From the NCBI GenBank assembly GCA_039583875.1, contig CM077151.1:106534609-106598608 (forward strand): a stretch of 64,000 bases of DNA, read 5' to 3'. Numbering within the stretch: the stretch's first letter is position 1; every line of letters begins with the position of its first letter. The notes under the pieces were generated by a model. That model did not search any database. It was not told the DNA's origin and was given only the letters and a program-made list of their open reading frames with translations. Both the position numbers and the translations under genes were made by a program. Source of the DNA: Platanthera guangdongensis. Taxonomy: Eukaryota > Streptophyta > Magnoliopsida > Asparagales > Orchidaceae. Positions 45,338-57,562 of the stretch are shown here, one piece after another.

Positions 45338-46898
45338 TGTTGGAACACCCTATTACTAATTTGGGTCAGGATCACTATGTCTCTAGGAATTTATGTTTTG
45401 ACCTTCTGTATAGATTATAGGTCAATTAGAATTGAGTCTAAGGGATCAGGTGTCTAGGTTTGGAAAGCTGCCCTGAAGACCCAAGTTTTTCTGGAGACTA
45501 AGTCCAAATCGTCGAGCTCAGCACGACGTTTCGTTGAACTCCGGTCGACGATCGTCTAGCTCAACTTTTGATAGATCGTCGATCTCCATTCGACGATCGC
45601 TGAGCTCAATCTTCTCAATATCGTCGAACTCCATTCGACGATCGCTGAGCTCAGGTCGACGATTTTGGCTCTGCACTGGATCCTTATCTCTGAGCTCAGT
45701 TCGACGATCTTTGAGCTCAGATCGACGATTTTCTGCTGCTTACATCTTTCTTTTTCGCTGAGCTCAGCTCGACGATAGCAGAGCTCAGTTCGACGATTTC
45801 AGTTGACCTTCAGAATTCTAATTCAAAATCAGATAGAAGTTATTCTGCATTTAAGACAGAAGATCTGCCAGCCGTTTTCATTTACTTCTGGAGCAAGTTT
45901 CAAGGGATTTTTTCAAGGAACAATTCAGTGGACTTTCCTTCAGAGAAATTATACAATTAAGGCTGTAATTAATTCAGACCAACGGCTATCTTTGACAGAG
46001 CAATTTTCTATTCAGACTCAGAGAATAAAAGATAGAATGTTCTGGAATCAAAAAAGAAGAGAGAAAAGAACAAGAGAATAGAGAAAGACAAGTAGAGGAC
46101 ACCTCTCTATACACAGAGACTCTCTCAATCTTCTGTCAACAAGAATTCAGAAGAACACTCATCAAAAAGAGATCAAGCTTTCAAACATTCTTCAGATCTC
46201 TTCAGCTCTCAAGTGTTCAAGGCCAACATCATCTCAAGACTCCAGACACTCAACATTTCAGCTTGCTGAAATCATCATCTGCTGGAGATCTATTTTTGAA
46301 GGCCTATCACCCTCAGCAAAGCTCATCTTCCTGAAGTTTTCAAGGACTCAGGGGGAGCTTTGACAACATCACTGAATCCACATAGTCTTCTCAGTTGCTT
46401 GAGAAAGAGAAGACTCCCATCACTCTCTCACCCCCATTCTGTAAAGGGTTTTTCAAACTCCCTTCAAAAGTTTGAATCTGGTTTTTGAGCACATTGTCAA
46501 AAGCTCATTGGTGGCAAGACACCTGATCAAAAAATCTGATCTGGTTTTTGAGCACCTTATCAAAAGCTCATTGGTGCCCAGGACACCTGATCAACTCATC
46601 CTGCAGTGGATTCCTACCTAGGGTGGTAGAAGAGTGGATGTACCCAAGTTGGGGAACCACTATATTTCCTTGTGTCATCTGGTTGTGCATGTTTTTTTTT
46701 ATTTCTGGCCTAGATTTTCTTGTGCTTAGTTTCTGCATAGATTAGATTTGTGGTTAATTTTACCTCTGCTTCCCTGCTTACACTCATTACAGCAATTGTT
46801 GTAAAGCTTTGCAAAAAGTTTTCTTTGTGTTTTCAAAAAGCACCATATACTCTATTCACCCCCCCTTTAGAGTATATCAGATCTAGTTTCCCCTTTCA
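45338..46898 (+). repeat. 3' LTR of SIRE-like element
   Basis: 1561 bp, nearly identical to 34747-36306; palindrome array at 45508-45797. Ends TTTCA, followed by CCATC (46899-46903), the right target-site duplication. Confidence 0.95.
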
Positions 46899-48271
46899 CC
46901 ATCCTTCGACTTAAACGCTGTCTTCCACTCATCGCCCTCTCGTATCCTAATCTGGTGATAGCCACTCCGAAGATCTAATTTGGAGAATACGGGCGCTCCA
47001 GACAAGACATCCAACAAATCATCTAGGCCCCCAATGGGGAACCTATACTTGATGGTGATTTTATTGATAGCCCGGCTATCAACGCACATCCTCCATGTAC
47101 CATCCTTCTTGGGGGCAAGTAGGGCTGGTACAACACATGGACTCATACTAGTCCTAATAAAACCTTTCGCTAGCAAGCCCTCGATCTGAGACTGTAACTC
47201 TAGGTGAGCCGCGGGGTGGAGTCGATAATGGGGCTGATTTGGCAAGGAAGACCCCGGGATGAGATCTATCGCATGCTGGATATTACTAAGCGGGGGTAAC
47301 GTGGACGGCAACTCATCCGGGTACACGTCCCTATACTCCTCCAACAGTACCCGTAACTCACTAGGTAGCTCATCCAAAATGCTAGAATCGGGCTTCGCAC
47401 TCAAGAGGACTAGCGCATACATAATTCCATCAAAGAACGGATCTCTCTCAAACTCTTTCCTACCAACGAGATTCAACGTTTTCCGTTCTACCGGGATAGT
47501 GGTGTCCTTAGCCAAGACTACGGGCTCCTTCGGGACGGTCGGCTTCAAAGTGATGGTTTTGCCATTGAATTTGAACTCATAAGTGTTGGCTCTACCAAAA
47601 TGGGTAACATCACGGTCGTATAGCCAAGGGCGGCCTAACAACACATGACAAGCGTCCATCGGAAGGACATCACACCACACCTCATCAATGTAGGATTTGA
47701 ATGAGAGTGGGACCAGGCATCGCTTGGTAATGGGTACAGAGAGCTTGTTGATCCAAGCGACCTGGTATGGGGTCGGGTGTGGTTCCGTGACCAAGGACAT
47801 ACGTGCTACGGCGTTCTCAGATATGACGTTCACGCAGCTACCACTATCAATAATCAGCTTGCAAAGCTTCTCGCCACTCTTAAAAATCAGAGAAAATATG
47901 CTCGTCCTCTTCCAATCATCTAATGGACGAGGAGTGGTCAAAATACAACGCATCACCATAAGGGGGTGATCGTCTTCTAAGTCCTCAATGTCAAAGTCTC
48001 GCTCGGGGCAGTGTCCTCTAGGGGGCACCCGCGGAGAGTCCCCAGCAGAATCCGAATCAGAGTTATGTTGGTGTCGGTTGGGCCGGTCAACATTAACGGG
48101 TGGCGGGGGTGGCCTAGCTTGGTTTTGTAGGATCTGGGCTAAGACGTTCCTAAGCTCAGCCATTTCGGCACGAAGACCAGCTATAGCCGCGGTGTTGGGA
48201 TCACCATGCTCGTTCGCAGCCATACTAGATGTAGACAGGGTGGCGTACTCCGTTCCTAGCCTTGTGCGCAT
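46899..48271 (-). pseudogene. gag-pol: CRM-like gag remnant, protease and RT N-terminus
   Basis: Minus strand from ATG at 48271. A short coiled-coil N-terminus (LRAEMAELRNVLAQIL) is followed by a Pro-rich and acidic segment (RDFDIEDLEDD), then directly by sequence leading to the protease (IIDSGSCVNVIS). The usual Retrotrans_gag core and CCHC knuckle are absent, which implies an internal deletion near residue 100. The RT start follows (GTWRMCVDSRAINKITIKYRFP, KLDLRSGYHQIRI) up to AFKSKDG, where the SIRE-like element is inserted. The same frame resumes at 34746. The last codons before 46899 in the open frame are from the inserted LTR. Confidence 0.87.
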
Positions 48272-48525
48272 TCAGGTTTGGGAGGCCCGGGCAAGATGAA
48301 TTTTCATAGGGCTGTAGCTATATTGAAAATAAGATATTTTTATATATTCCCAAAGTGAATAACACGTAGATCGTAAAAAATTTTTTTTTTTGAAATTTTG
48401 CTGAAAAATAAAGATTTCAGCCCACTATTGGCAGACCACAGAAATAATTTTTTTGATTTTCTAACGATCCGATCTCCAACAAGGAACGCAGAGAGGATGT
48501 TTGCAACGTGAAAGTTGAAACGACC
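48272..48525 (-). other. CRM-like leader between PBS and gag
   Basis: Untranslated leader without recognisable signals apart from a T/A run near 48380. Confidence 0.5.
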
Positions 48526-48538
48526 GCCTCTGATACCA
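48526..48538 (-). other. Primer-binding site of CRM-like element
   Basis: Minus-strand TGGTATCAGAGGC, three bases from the LTR end. Confidence 0.88.
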
Positions 48539-48541
48539 AAT

Positions 48542-49679
48542 TGATGTAGGGTTATCCGGAAACGGAGATCTCCGCGAAGCTAACGCTCTCCCTACGCACA
48601 ACACGTCGTAGATCTACCGCACCTACACAGCACCTATCGCCCACAATATTTCCTCGTCACAAAACGGAGCACAAACAACAAAGGAGGAATGGTCGACTCG
48701 AAAACAACGATCGGAAATTTGAGTCGGATTATTCCCCAAGAAAACACAAAGGTTGCCACTCCTTTTTGAGAGCAAGACCAAGGCTATAGGCCAAGATCCG
48801 CTCAAGCAAATAGGATCCACCCGATCCGGAAATAAAAGCCTTGCAACGGCGATTTCGATTCAAAACTTGCAGCGATTAAATTAAAGATCCGGAGAAAACG
48901 ATGAGCGAAATCCACCACAACTAAAGAGAAGAAATCACACAAGGGAGGGGAAAGAGATTACCCAACCAGAAAACGTTCACACGAGATAACTGTGGGAGAA
49001 TCACTCTCTCCACGGATCCACCGGCGTCGCACCGAATGGTTTGCAACCTTCTTCCAAGGAGTCGCACCGAAGGAAGCCACGCCGGAGTCGCACCGAACGG
49101 GGATGGAGGAGGCAAGGCCTGGCTTCACACCAAAGGGGAGGGGGCGGCTATGGACTTCTCCATGGTGGCCGAAATTTCCACAAGGGGGTTTTTTTAGGTT
49201 TCTTTTCCAATTGCTTTAACTCTTCATGATAGCCTCCTTTAAATAGCAGTTACAAATAAGCCTTAGCCCTTCATGATGGAGATTTAATCTCATCCATCCG
49301 AATGGCTAATAGGAGTTACAAATAAGCCTTAGCCCTTCATGATGGAGATTTAATCTCATCCATCTGAATGGCTAATTGCACACCAAAACTAAAATAGTTC
49401 AAATTGAAAATACAACAACACATGCAATGAATATAAAATTATCACATAAGCATAGGATAATTTTATATTCCAATTATAAAATAAAGTGCACGAAAAGGAA
49501 ATAAATAAAACTAAGGCGTTGCCGTGGCGGTAGCACGGCGCGGGCGGAGGTTGTAGCGTAGCCGTCCATTAGCGTCATCGTGCCACCTCACGTCCTTGAG
49601 TCGTATGGCCTTAGCAACCGGATCATCAACAGCATCATCAGCATCGTCTTCAACCGGTGGAGGAGGGGCCGCGCCATCA
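48542..49679 (-). repeat. 5' LTR of CRM-like element
   Basis: 1138 bp, same length as 31087-32224 and about 99% identical by eye. Includes the duplicated 3' tail of the pol frame (49509-49679), which is non-functional here. Confidence 0.92.
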
Positions 49680-49684
49680 CTAGG
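49680..49684. repeat. Target-site duplication CTAGG (right) of CRM-like element
   Basis: CTAGG follows CGCGCCATCA; matches 31082-31086. Confidence 0.88.
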
Positions 49685-50180
49685 GTGACTAGGAGGAAGA
49701 GAAAAGTCAGACAGGACCGCAGATGTTGCGGCAGGAAGGTCCCACCACGTACCCAGATGCTCAAAAGGAGCAGCACCTTCTCAACCAAAGATGGTCGGAC
49801 TGGGTACAAGGGAAGCTAGCTGACAAAGTCGCAAGGTTGCGACTTGCTCTCTAAGGAAGAGGAATCCAAAGACTTAGCTAGTATCTCGAAAACGAAGCGC
49901 GCGAGTATCCTGCCGAGGATTTTAAGTGCCTCGCCCCGTACCCCTGGGGTAATATTTATAGGCAAATCCAAGGAGGGGGTGTCATATTTATACCCCCCCT
50001 GGCGACTAGGCGACTTCCGGAGGAACTCGCACGGGCTGGGAGAGTATCGCACCTAGTTTCCTACCTGACGAGTATGAGAGGGGAGCTCACCATACTCACC
50101 CAGGCCTTCTATGCTCTTGCGCGCTGATGTTGACTTCTGTCTTTGACTTGTTGACCTTGACTTCCGCTGACTTGGCCGTG
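49685..50180 (-). mobile_element. Tat/Retand element, segment 3 (probable 5' LTR)
   Basis: Sequence continuing the Retand leader beyond the CRM-like insertion. On the minus strand it has two TATA-like boxes (GGTATAAATATGA near 49985; CCTATAAATATT near 49955) followed by GC-rich leader sequence, as expected for U3/R. No partner LTR was found at the other end, so the LTR call is inferred. Right border approximate. Confidence 0.5.
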
Positions 50181-51745
50181 ATAGGGCCCATCCTCGACGA
50201 ATACGGGTTGTACAAGTGGAGTTACATATTAATACCAAATTACTATAATAAAATTTTGAATCCTAACACAGAGCATTCTAGCGGAAGTTTTTAAATAAAT
50301 TAGAAGAACCCATCACAAAACATGAATGTCCACCATAGACCATAACAGGAATGAAAGTACAAATACACAAAGAAGGTCTTGGCCTTAAGGCCTTACAATA
50401 TTCAACTTCAATTAAAGTGTGTTCCATACTTTGGCACGCAGGCCAGCCACACATGAATGATAAAATAACACAAGAGTTCGCTTTGGCCTTCGAGGGCTAG
50501 CACAACATTTCTGGGCTTCAGCCCGCTACTTCCTATTTGGATCAACAGAACCTGCACGCAACAATCCACCGCACGGTGGCAAACAAAAGCAACGGTCAGC
50601 ATTAGTTGACCAAATTATAACGACCCCACCCCTCACTCGGGGAGGCAGTGCTCCTTCCTTGCAGGAATTAGCTTAAACAACACTTGGCAATCAAAACATG
50701 CAACTTAAGTACTGTTAGCCATAGACGTTGGCACAAATGCTCAATGCCCCGTGCTCTCAAGGTGCATTCTTGGTGCACAGGACCTCAAGGGTCACACCAC
50801 CATTCTCTATGATTGTCAACAACGTTTGAGATTTTAATCTCACAAGGGCCAAGGCCAAATATAACGCCCCAATGCTACGAGAAGTCATGTGATGTATACG
50901 TGACCACTCCAACTCGACTGGCATAGGGTAGGGTACAGTTCAGTCACATTCCATGCTAAAATCGTCTGGCTCGCAGGCCTGACACGGGTCAGCATCCCCT
51001 TTCCCTTTTCCATATGATCCATAACTCTGTAAGGATCCTGGGCTAGCACTCATGGCTACCAAAGCTGAGCAATTTAAGTTGACGGTCAATCAAAATATAG
51101 CCCTCAGGTCTCCTAGATACAAGCTTCACAAACAGTACATAGCTTACTAGAAGCTATCGCCGAGGGTAGAACTACCATCGCACGGTAGGGGATATACTAT
51201 CGGTTCTTCCCCTGAATCGGGTGTTTTCCTTGAGTCTACCTCCAGTACTCTCAATGCATCCATCTGCACAACCCGTGACTCCAAAATCTACATGATAACC
51301 ACAGAGTCTTCTCCGGCTTACAAAACATAGAATCATCACCAATCCAGACCAACCCGTCCTAATGGGCTTCACATAGCATGGTTATTCCGTACTTCCATTC
51401 CAGATCTAAATGCAAACTAACGGGGATACACAGATCTACCCATCGGGAGAACTACATCCACATATTCGTGGAGTGTCTACCTTCTAATGCCAAACGAAAG
51501 GACTTCGCATGTCCAAGGAAGAGGATCATTGCCCTTGATGTCCTCTTTGGCGCCATGGGAGAAATCTAGACGGTTGAAAATGACAGCTCCGGGAATACCT
51601 CCATAGATCCGAACTCACTTTATGAATCCGGGCTCCAAATCTCAAACGGCGGCGAGAACCCTCCTTCTCGGCGTTGTTGCTCCTCCAGGAATCCAGGCCA
51701 CCAACTCCTCTCCAAAAGAAGATGAAGAGAAATGGCCAAACCAGG

Positions 51746-51755
51746 TTTATATAAA
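51746..51755 (-). promoter_or_regulatory. TATA-like box in Tekay-like LTR
   Basis: TTTATATAAA directly next to the palindrome at 51760, on its downstream side in transcription sense. Confidence 0.5.
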
Positions 51756-51759
51756 AAGC

Positions 51760-52215
51760 TACCGCCGCGCGGTAACTAGCTACAGTCATGTGGTATCTTA
51801 ATTCAATGCCCCGTTCTGAGCGCAACTGCCCAAACCTTCCAATCATAGGCCGAAACGTGGCCACGCCGTTACGGATTCACTATCGCCGCGCGATAGGATG
51901 TTAACGTCGTGCGGTAGCCGACGTCGGTTATGACACGACACCTGCCACTATTGTCGCAAGCTAACTGCTACTGTCGCGTGGTAGAATCCTGAGAACTCTA
52001 TCAATTAAATTGACCTCGTTATCGCTAGCGGTAATACTATCGTTGGATGATAGCTTCCCGAGAGCTCTGCCAGTTTAATTCCCTTACTACTGCCGCGTGG
52101 TAATAACTTTCTGCCACACGGTTAGTCCAGCGTTGAGTCGACTCAACGCTCTCAACATTGTCGACGCTAACCCTGGAGCTACCGCCGTGCGGTAACTAGC
52201 TATTATCGAGCGATA
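51760..52215. repeat. CTACCGCCGCGCGGTAG-type palindrome array
   Basis: Inverted repeats TACCGCCGCGCGGTA (51760-51774), ACTATCGCCGCGCGATAG (~51880), TACCGCCGTGCGGTA (~52180), TTATCGAGCGATAA (~52202) and others; related hairpins near 51172-51188 and 50570. Confidence 0.75.
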
Positions 52216-52261
52216 ACCCCCAGACAACCATTTCATGTCCTAAGAAATTTGGGGCATTACA

Positions 52262-52278
52262 AATCTCCCCCACTTAAA
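52262..52278 (-). other. Polypurine tract of minus-strand Tekay-like element
   Basis: Minus-strand TTTAAGTGGGGGAGATT directly before TGTAATGCCCC. Confidence 0.75.
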
Positions 52279-52344
52279 GAATTTCATCCCAAAATTAAGT
52301 GATGCAGGAAACTAAAGAATTTAATCAAATTTAAACGGTGTACC

Positions 52345-54519
52345 TCAATTGAATAACTCGGGGAACTCCGACTTCATGGTTTGTTCCTGCTCCCATGAAA
52401 GCTCCTCTCGGCCACAGTTCTCCCATCGGACCTTGACCATCCTGATCTCTTTATTATGTTGTCTATTGACTTCTACATCCTCAATTCGAATGGGCTTGAC
52501 CCTCGTTGTCACCCCACGATCCACCAGTACTTGATCTGCAACAATCACTTGTGTAGGCTCTAGGCGACGCTACCAGGCTGCAGCCCAAGCACGCTAACCC
52601 CTCTCCAGCACACAGGCGGGTTGTTGGTGGCCACAGCCTCCCTTTGACGAGCACACCGATATGTGGAATACATAGTGTAGACCACTCAATTCCGTTGATA
52701 ACTTCAACTGATAGGCATCTTCTCCAATACGCTCTAGTACCTCAAACAACCCAAGATATCTCAGACTCAGCTTTTTCAAGCGTCGAATTCTTGAGACACC
52801 CTGAAAGGCTTAATTTTCAAATATACTTAGCCTGCCTATCCTGAGCAACAAGCAACTGCTCACGGATTGTTCTCATAATCGAAGTTGGATCTTCGACTTC
52901 CTTTCGCTTATATTGCTTTGACTCGCCCGTCTCCAACCATGACAACATAGTACAATACTTCCTATCGTATAGGGCCTCGAAGGGCGCCATTTGAATGCTC
53001 TCCTGGTGGCTGTTATTATAAGCAAACTCAATCATATACAGGTGATCTTCCCACCTCTTACCGAAATCCAGGGCACACATGTGAAGCATGTCCTCCATTG
53101 TACTGTTGACCCTCTCAGTCTGACCATTCATCTGCGGATGAAAGTCTATACTGAACTTCAGCTTGGTCCCCAACTGATGATGAACCAACCTCTAGTAATT
53201 GAATGTGAAGTGCCCATCTCGATCACCCATGATGCTACGGGGCACACCGTGCAGTCGTATAATGTTTTCAACATACAACTTTGCAAGTTTCTCAACTGAA
53301 TCGTCCTTCCTATTTGGGATGAAGTGCGAGACTTTTATAAGACGTTCTAAGACCCCCCCCCAGATGACGTTGTTTCCCTTCTATGATCTCGGCAAACCAT
53401 GCACGGAATCCATGTATATATCGTCGAACTTCCACTCCGGTATAGGCAAAGACTTCAAAAATCCTCCGGGCTTCTAGCACTCCGCCTTCACCGAGGCGCA
53501 CGTTTGATACTTCGCCACATAAAGTGATATGTCCTTCTTTAGTCCCGGCCACCAAAACAGCCTTTTCATATCTTTGTACATCTTTGTGCTCCCGGGTGAA
53601 TCGAGTACTTAGTTTGATGAGCCTTGTACATCATTTCCTCCAATAGTTTACCCACACTTGGGGCGCACAAATGACTGTCCTTCCACAATAATCCATCATC
53701 AACAGTTAATTGGGAATTTGACCCGTCCAAAGCCCCAGCCATGAACCGCTTCATGTTGTCATCCAACTCCAAAGCCTGTCGAATCTGATCAGCCAGGTCA
53801 TACTACACCTCTGTCCAATTCAGCTAAGCTTCAGCACTAGACCTCTTATCAACACAAGAGATCTACAAGGATTCCAATTCTTGAACTAAACGCTCGTCAT
53901 TCATTGATAACCAATTGGTCTGCATAGGAACTTTGTGACTTAACGCATCCACACCCGCATTACCTTTCCCAGGCACGTAGTGAATCTTGAAGGTGTAGTC
54001 CCCAAGGAACTCCATCCACCTCTATTTTCGTATGTTTAGATCCTTCTGATCTAGTAGATACTTCAGGCTCTTATGGTCAGTATAAATATCGACCTTCCCA
54101 CCATAAAGGTAGTGCCTCCAAAGCTTTAGAGTGAATATCACGGCCACCAACTCCAAGTCGGGGACCGGATAATTCCTCTCATGCACCTTCAACTGGCGTA
54201 AGTCATACGCTATTACACTCCCATGTTGAAGTAGAACACAGCCTAAGCCGCTGCCCGAAGAATCGTTGTATATCTCAAAGCCTTCTGTACCACATGGATA
54301 ACACGGGATAGGCGTCATGGTCAGATGACCTTTTAGTTCTTCAAAAGCTTGTACGCACGCCGGCCGCCATACAAACATCTGATATTTCCTTGTCGAGGTC
54401 GTGAGGGGTAATGTTATCCGCGAGAAGTTCTCCATGAAGCGCATGTAGTTGTCGGCAAGCCACAAAAAACTCTAGAATTCCGCCACCGAAGACAATACAG
54501 GCCACTCCTGTATAGCAGC
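52345..54519 (-). pseudogene. pol: Tekay-like pol remnant (RT end, RNase H, integrase, chromodomain)
   Basis: Minus strand in several frames. RT C-terminus FSRITLPLT with a stop just before (EF*SFLWLAD), RNase H to 54022 ([12 protein letters not shown], with [14 protein letters not shown] in place of the usual CDAS), and integrase zinc region near 53620-53570 ([11 protein letters not shown]). Core fragments follow at 53555-53310, then the 53188-52817 stretch with FHPQMNGQTERVNSTMED. The C-terminal domain is at 52779-52594. The chromodomain-like end (RPIRIED in relatives, here KPIRIEDVEV...EIRMVKVRWENCGREELSWE) stops at 52345. Multiple stops and frame shifts. Confidence 0.83.
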
Positions 54520-55208
54520 TGTAACATCTCATTTCGAGCTAGACCCCTCACATGTGTTTTGAGTCAAGGGAGTTGACTCGGGCTCGAGGTGCTCCAGACT
54601 CGACAAGTAAAATTCATCAGATATCATCACGGATATCCGACAAATTCGTCGAGTATGACTTATGAGGAGAGACCAATACTATTTGTCGAATAACTTCATG
54701 AATACCCGACGAATTCGTCGAGTGAGTATATGTATACTCGACGTATAGAGCAGATGTGGACTTAGAATATTTTTCTGGACTCACGGCGTTGAGTGCACTC
54801 AACGCCATTCGATGAACTAGGCTTAGGCGTTGAGTGTACTCAACACCACTCGACGAATGTAGACATAAAGGATTTTCTAGAAATGGGGCGTTGAGTGCAC
54901 TCAACGTTTCGATGAGTGCATTCAGTGCACTCAATGCTATTCGACGAATTGGTTGAGGCGTTGAGTGGACTCGACACCACTCAATGCCATTTTCCTTAGA
55001 ATATTTCAGGAAACTGCTAGCGTCGAGTGCGTTGAGTGCACTCGACGCCATTCGACGACTGATGAGTCCCGTTAATATAGGGTTTTGCGGACTCATCTGG
55101 GTTGGTTTTCATGACTTTGCACTTCACTTTTCTGTTGTTTTCATTGATATTTCATTCCTACTACATTTCACGTTTAGTGCACTTTTCTAGCCTGTGGGTG
55201 CGCAACTG
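54520..55208 (+). repeat. 5' part of another gypsy-type LTR with palindromes
   Basis: Starts TGTAACATCTCATTTCGAGC inside the RT of the preceding element and ends where the next Tekay-like LTR begins. It holds CGACGAATTCGTCGAGT and GCGTTGAGTGCACTCAACGC (54786-54805) palindromes at 54635-55060, then TTAATATAGG near 55071. No coding sequence, so family unknown; the TGTAACA start suggests a Tekay-like LTR cut by the insertion at 55209. Confidence 0.6.
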
Positions 55209-57562
55209 TGTAATACCCCAAAATCCCAGATTGAGTTCAAGTTGGGTGACACGGCCTGAGACACGGGCGTGTCTCAGGGCATGTCCTACTCTGTATGAGT
55301 GAACTGCCTGGCGAATGGTCAACAAAATGGGTTCGATGAAATTTTTGAGAGGGAACACGCCCTCCGACACGGGCGTGTCGGAAGCCATGTCCCCCTCTGG
55401 TCGACGAGCTTCTCTCGATGAAGAGCAGGTTGGCGGCGTATTTGCTGTCGTGTAAGGGCACATGGCCTGTGACATAGGCGTGTCACAGGCCATATCCTTT
55501 TCTGGACTTGGTCAGGGAAGTGAGGCCCAGTGAACATGGGCAGGACACGGGTGTGTCCCTGGGCACACGGCCTGTGACCCGGGTGTGTCACATGGCCATG
55601 TCTTGCTCGGGTTGAGATGGTTGTGTACCACCTAAGGTACACGACCATAGACACGGGCATGTCTGAAGGCGTGTCAGGTCACACGACCTGTTATACGGGC
55701 ATGTCACATGGTCGTGTACTGGTCTGGATGAGTCGGTTGTGTGCCGCTTAAGGTAGACGGCATGTGACACGGGCGTGTCACATGTCATGTCAGCCAAATT
55801 TCAGACTTTTGTGGCAAAATCATGGTCGTCCAGTTTCTTCAGCTGGGATCTGATGGACCAGACTTCTTGCCCCTGCTTTAAGGCCGAGAATGAGAAGGAA
55901 AATCTCATTTGTATCTTGGCCATCCTCTTTCTAAGAACTAGAGAGAGGAAGAAGGAGTTCTGATTCAAGATCTGAGGCTAGCATTGTGGAGGCAAAGTCG
56001 CTGCGGTGCTTTCTATCCAGCTAGGATTCCATGGCTCCAAAGTGATCGTTAAGGGTAACGATCTTCCTTCTTAGCCGTGTGAAGGCTTCCTTTTTGGCAT
56101 GTGCATGGGATTCTCCCACCAGAGGGCGGATTGTGAAGGGAGTTCCCTTGGGTTGATTCTTAGAATCCCTAATAATTTGGCATATAGATCCGGAAATAGA
56201 GTACGGAAAAGGCATGCTGTGTGAAGCCCATCTGGACAGGTTGGTCTGGATTGGAGATATTGCATATACGTATCGGAGAAGACTCTGTGGTTAAACGTGT
56301 AGTTTATGGAGTCGAGGGGTTGGACCTGTGAAGTGCAGTAGCAGGAAGTTCTGGCGTGGTAGTCCAGGAACAGACCCCTGTGATGCTTGTGATGCTTGAT
56401 GGGTTGTGCCTATGAAGGGTAGTAACAGAAAGAACTGGTATGGGAGCCCAGGAAAATACATGTAAGTGTTTGTGATGTATACGGAAGACCAGAGTGTTTG
56501 GCACTGCAGATGGCTGCAGGGATGGATGGTCGAGTGAACCAGCTAAGGTTTGGGCTAGGGACGGAAAATGAGTTCTGTCGTTACTAGGAGTGGCTCCTAG
56601 CTAACCTATTATTGTGAAGCCAGTCCATGGTGGACATTGTGGCTATTGTGACGCCAGTCCTTGATTGACAGTGTGGCTTGATGAGCTCTCGGAAAAGGCC
56701 GCGTGCCGAACAGGAAAGGTGAAACCGACCCGCGCCTTATACTTAGCCTCGGGTACGCTGTACTCGATGATGGCAAGGTGACTTGAGTAATGGGGGTGGC
56801 TGATCCGTACCTGCGTTATGTCTGTCCGACTCAAATACCTGAAAGTGCAGTCAGTTGGAGCGCATAATGAGAGTCTTAGGCCTGCGCGCAGGAAAGACTA
56901 AATGCTCAATTTTACCGTTGGGTTTTGGCCCTGATACGGTGGTGGGACCCTGATTCACCGGTACACCAAGAATGTGCCCTGAGTGCACGGATCGTCGGGC
57001 CACGGGCCTGACGGTTGCGATGGAATGTTTTTGCGTGAAAGCACAATGTGTGATATGTATATCTGCATATGAATTGTTATGCCTACAGGGAAGGAATACC
57101 ACTGCCCCGGAAAAGGGGTAGAGTCGTTATAAATTGGTCAGCTGAATGCTGACTGTTGCCTTGTTTACCGCCGTTGGGTGGGTTGTCCTTGTACAGGTGC
57201 TGGAGAACAGAGTGGGACATATAAAGGCTGAAGTCCCTGCTGCTGCTGCTAGCCCTTGAAGGCTAAAATGAAAATCTTGTGTGTTGTTCAAGTGTGGTCG
57301 GCCTGCGCGCTGATGTTTGAAAGCCACTTTTGTAAAAAGCAATTGTAAGGACTTAAGGCCAAATGACATTGTATTTGATACATTCCTATATAAATGTGGG
57401 TGTTTATAGTAGTGGACATTCACGGTTGGAGTTCAGTTTTATGTTAAAAGCTTTCGCTAGAATGCTATGAGTTAGGATGTGCAACTCTGATATCAACCCG
57501 TGACTTCCCCGCCTATTTTGTAGCATATGGTGTGGGGCCCCGGCCGGACCTTCTATTATATA
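55209..57562 (+). repeat. 5' LTR of Tekay-like element
   Basis: TGTAATACCCCAAAATCCCAG..., aligned with 8566-10962 up to GGCCGGACCTTCTAT. The right end is approximate; no clear PBS follows, so the true end could be further right. Palindrome array at 55246-55795; two-copy ~80-bp repeat at 56327-56470. Confidence 0.78.
55246..55795. repeat. GACACGGGCGTGTC palindrome array in Tekay-like LTR
   Basis: Seven or so units (for example GAGACACGGGCGTGTCTC near 55259), partly mutated (GACATAGGCGTGTC, GACACGGGCATGTC), in the same position as in the LTR at 8566. Confidence 0.83.

Larger units (their letters stand above)
34747..46898 (+). mobile_element. Nearly intact SIRE-like Ty1/copia element (12.15 kb)
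   Basis: 5' LTR 34747-36306, PBS, gag, pol, palindrome-rich spacer, accessory ORF, PPT, 3' LTR 45338-46898, flanked by CCATC. The LTRs (1560 and 1561 bp) differ at about 13 sites by eye, so insertion is recent. gag and pol are open with all catalytic motifs; the accessory ORF is broken. A related decayed copy starts at 59166. Large size, accessory ORF after pol and the PBS/PPT place it in the SIRE/Maximus group. Confidence 0.93.
31087..49679 (-). mobile_element. CRM-like Ty3/gypsy chromovirus (minus strand)
   Basis: Two LTRs of equal length (1138 bp; 31087-32224 and 48542-49679) bound gag-protease-RT-RNase H-integrase-chromodomain coding sequence, itself split by a SIRE-like element at 34747-46898. 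Without that insertion and its target duplication the element is about 6.4 kb. LTRs differ at roughly a dozen positions by eye, so the insertion is recent. Coding sequence extends into the 3' LTR, a feature reported for the CRM clade; CRM versus Galadriel cannot be settled here. It lacks the gag core and has one nonsense codon, so it is not autonomous. Confidence 0.87.
50181..52261 (-). repeat. 3' LTR of minus-strand Tekay-like element
   Basis: Minus strand starts TGTAATGCCCCAAATTTC at 52261. The U5-like end (50200-50660) aligns with 10500-10962. Contains (T/C)ACCGCCGCGCGGTA-type palindromes at 51760-52215 and a TTTATATAAA box at 51746-51755. Low-coordinate border approximate. Confidence 0.75.
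50181..54519 (-). mobile_element. Tekay-like Ty3/gypsy remnant (minus strand)
   Basis: LTR (~50181-52261), PPT, then pol from chromodomain back to RT, broken off at 54519 by another LTR. Related to but diverged from the plus-strand Tekay-like elements at 7633 and 55209. Confidence 0.82.
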
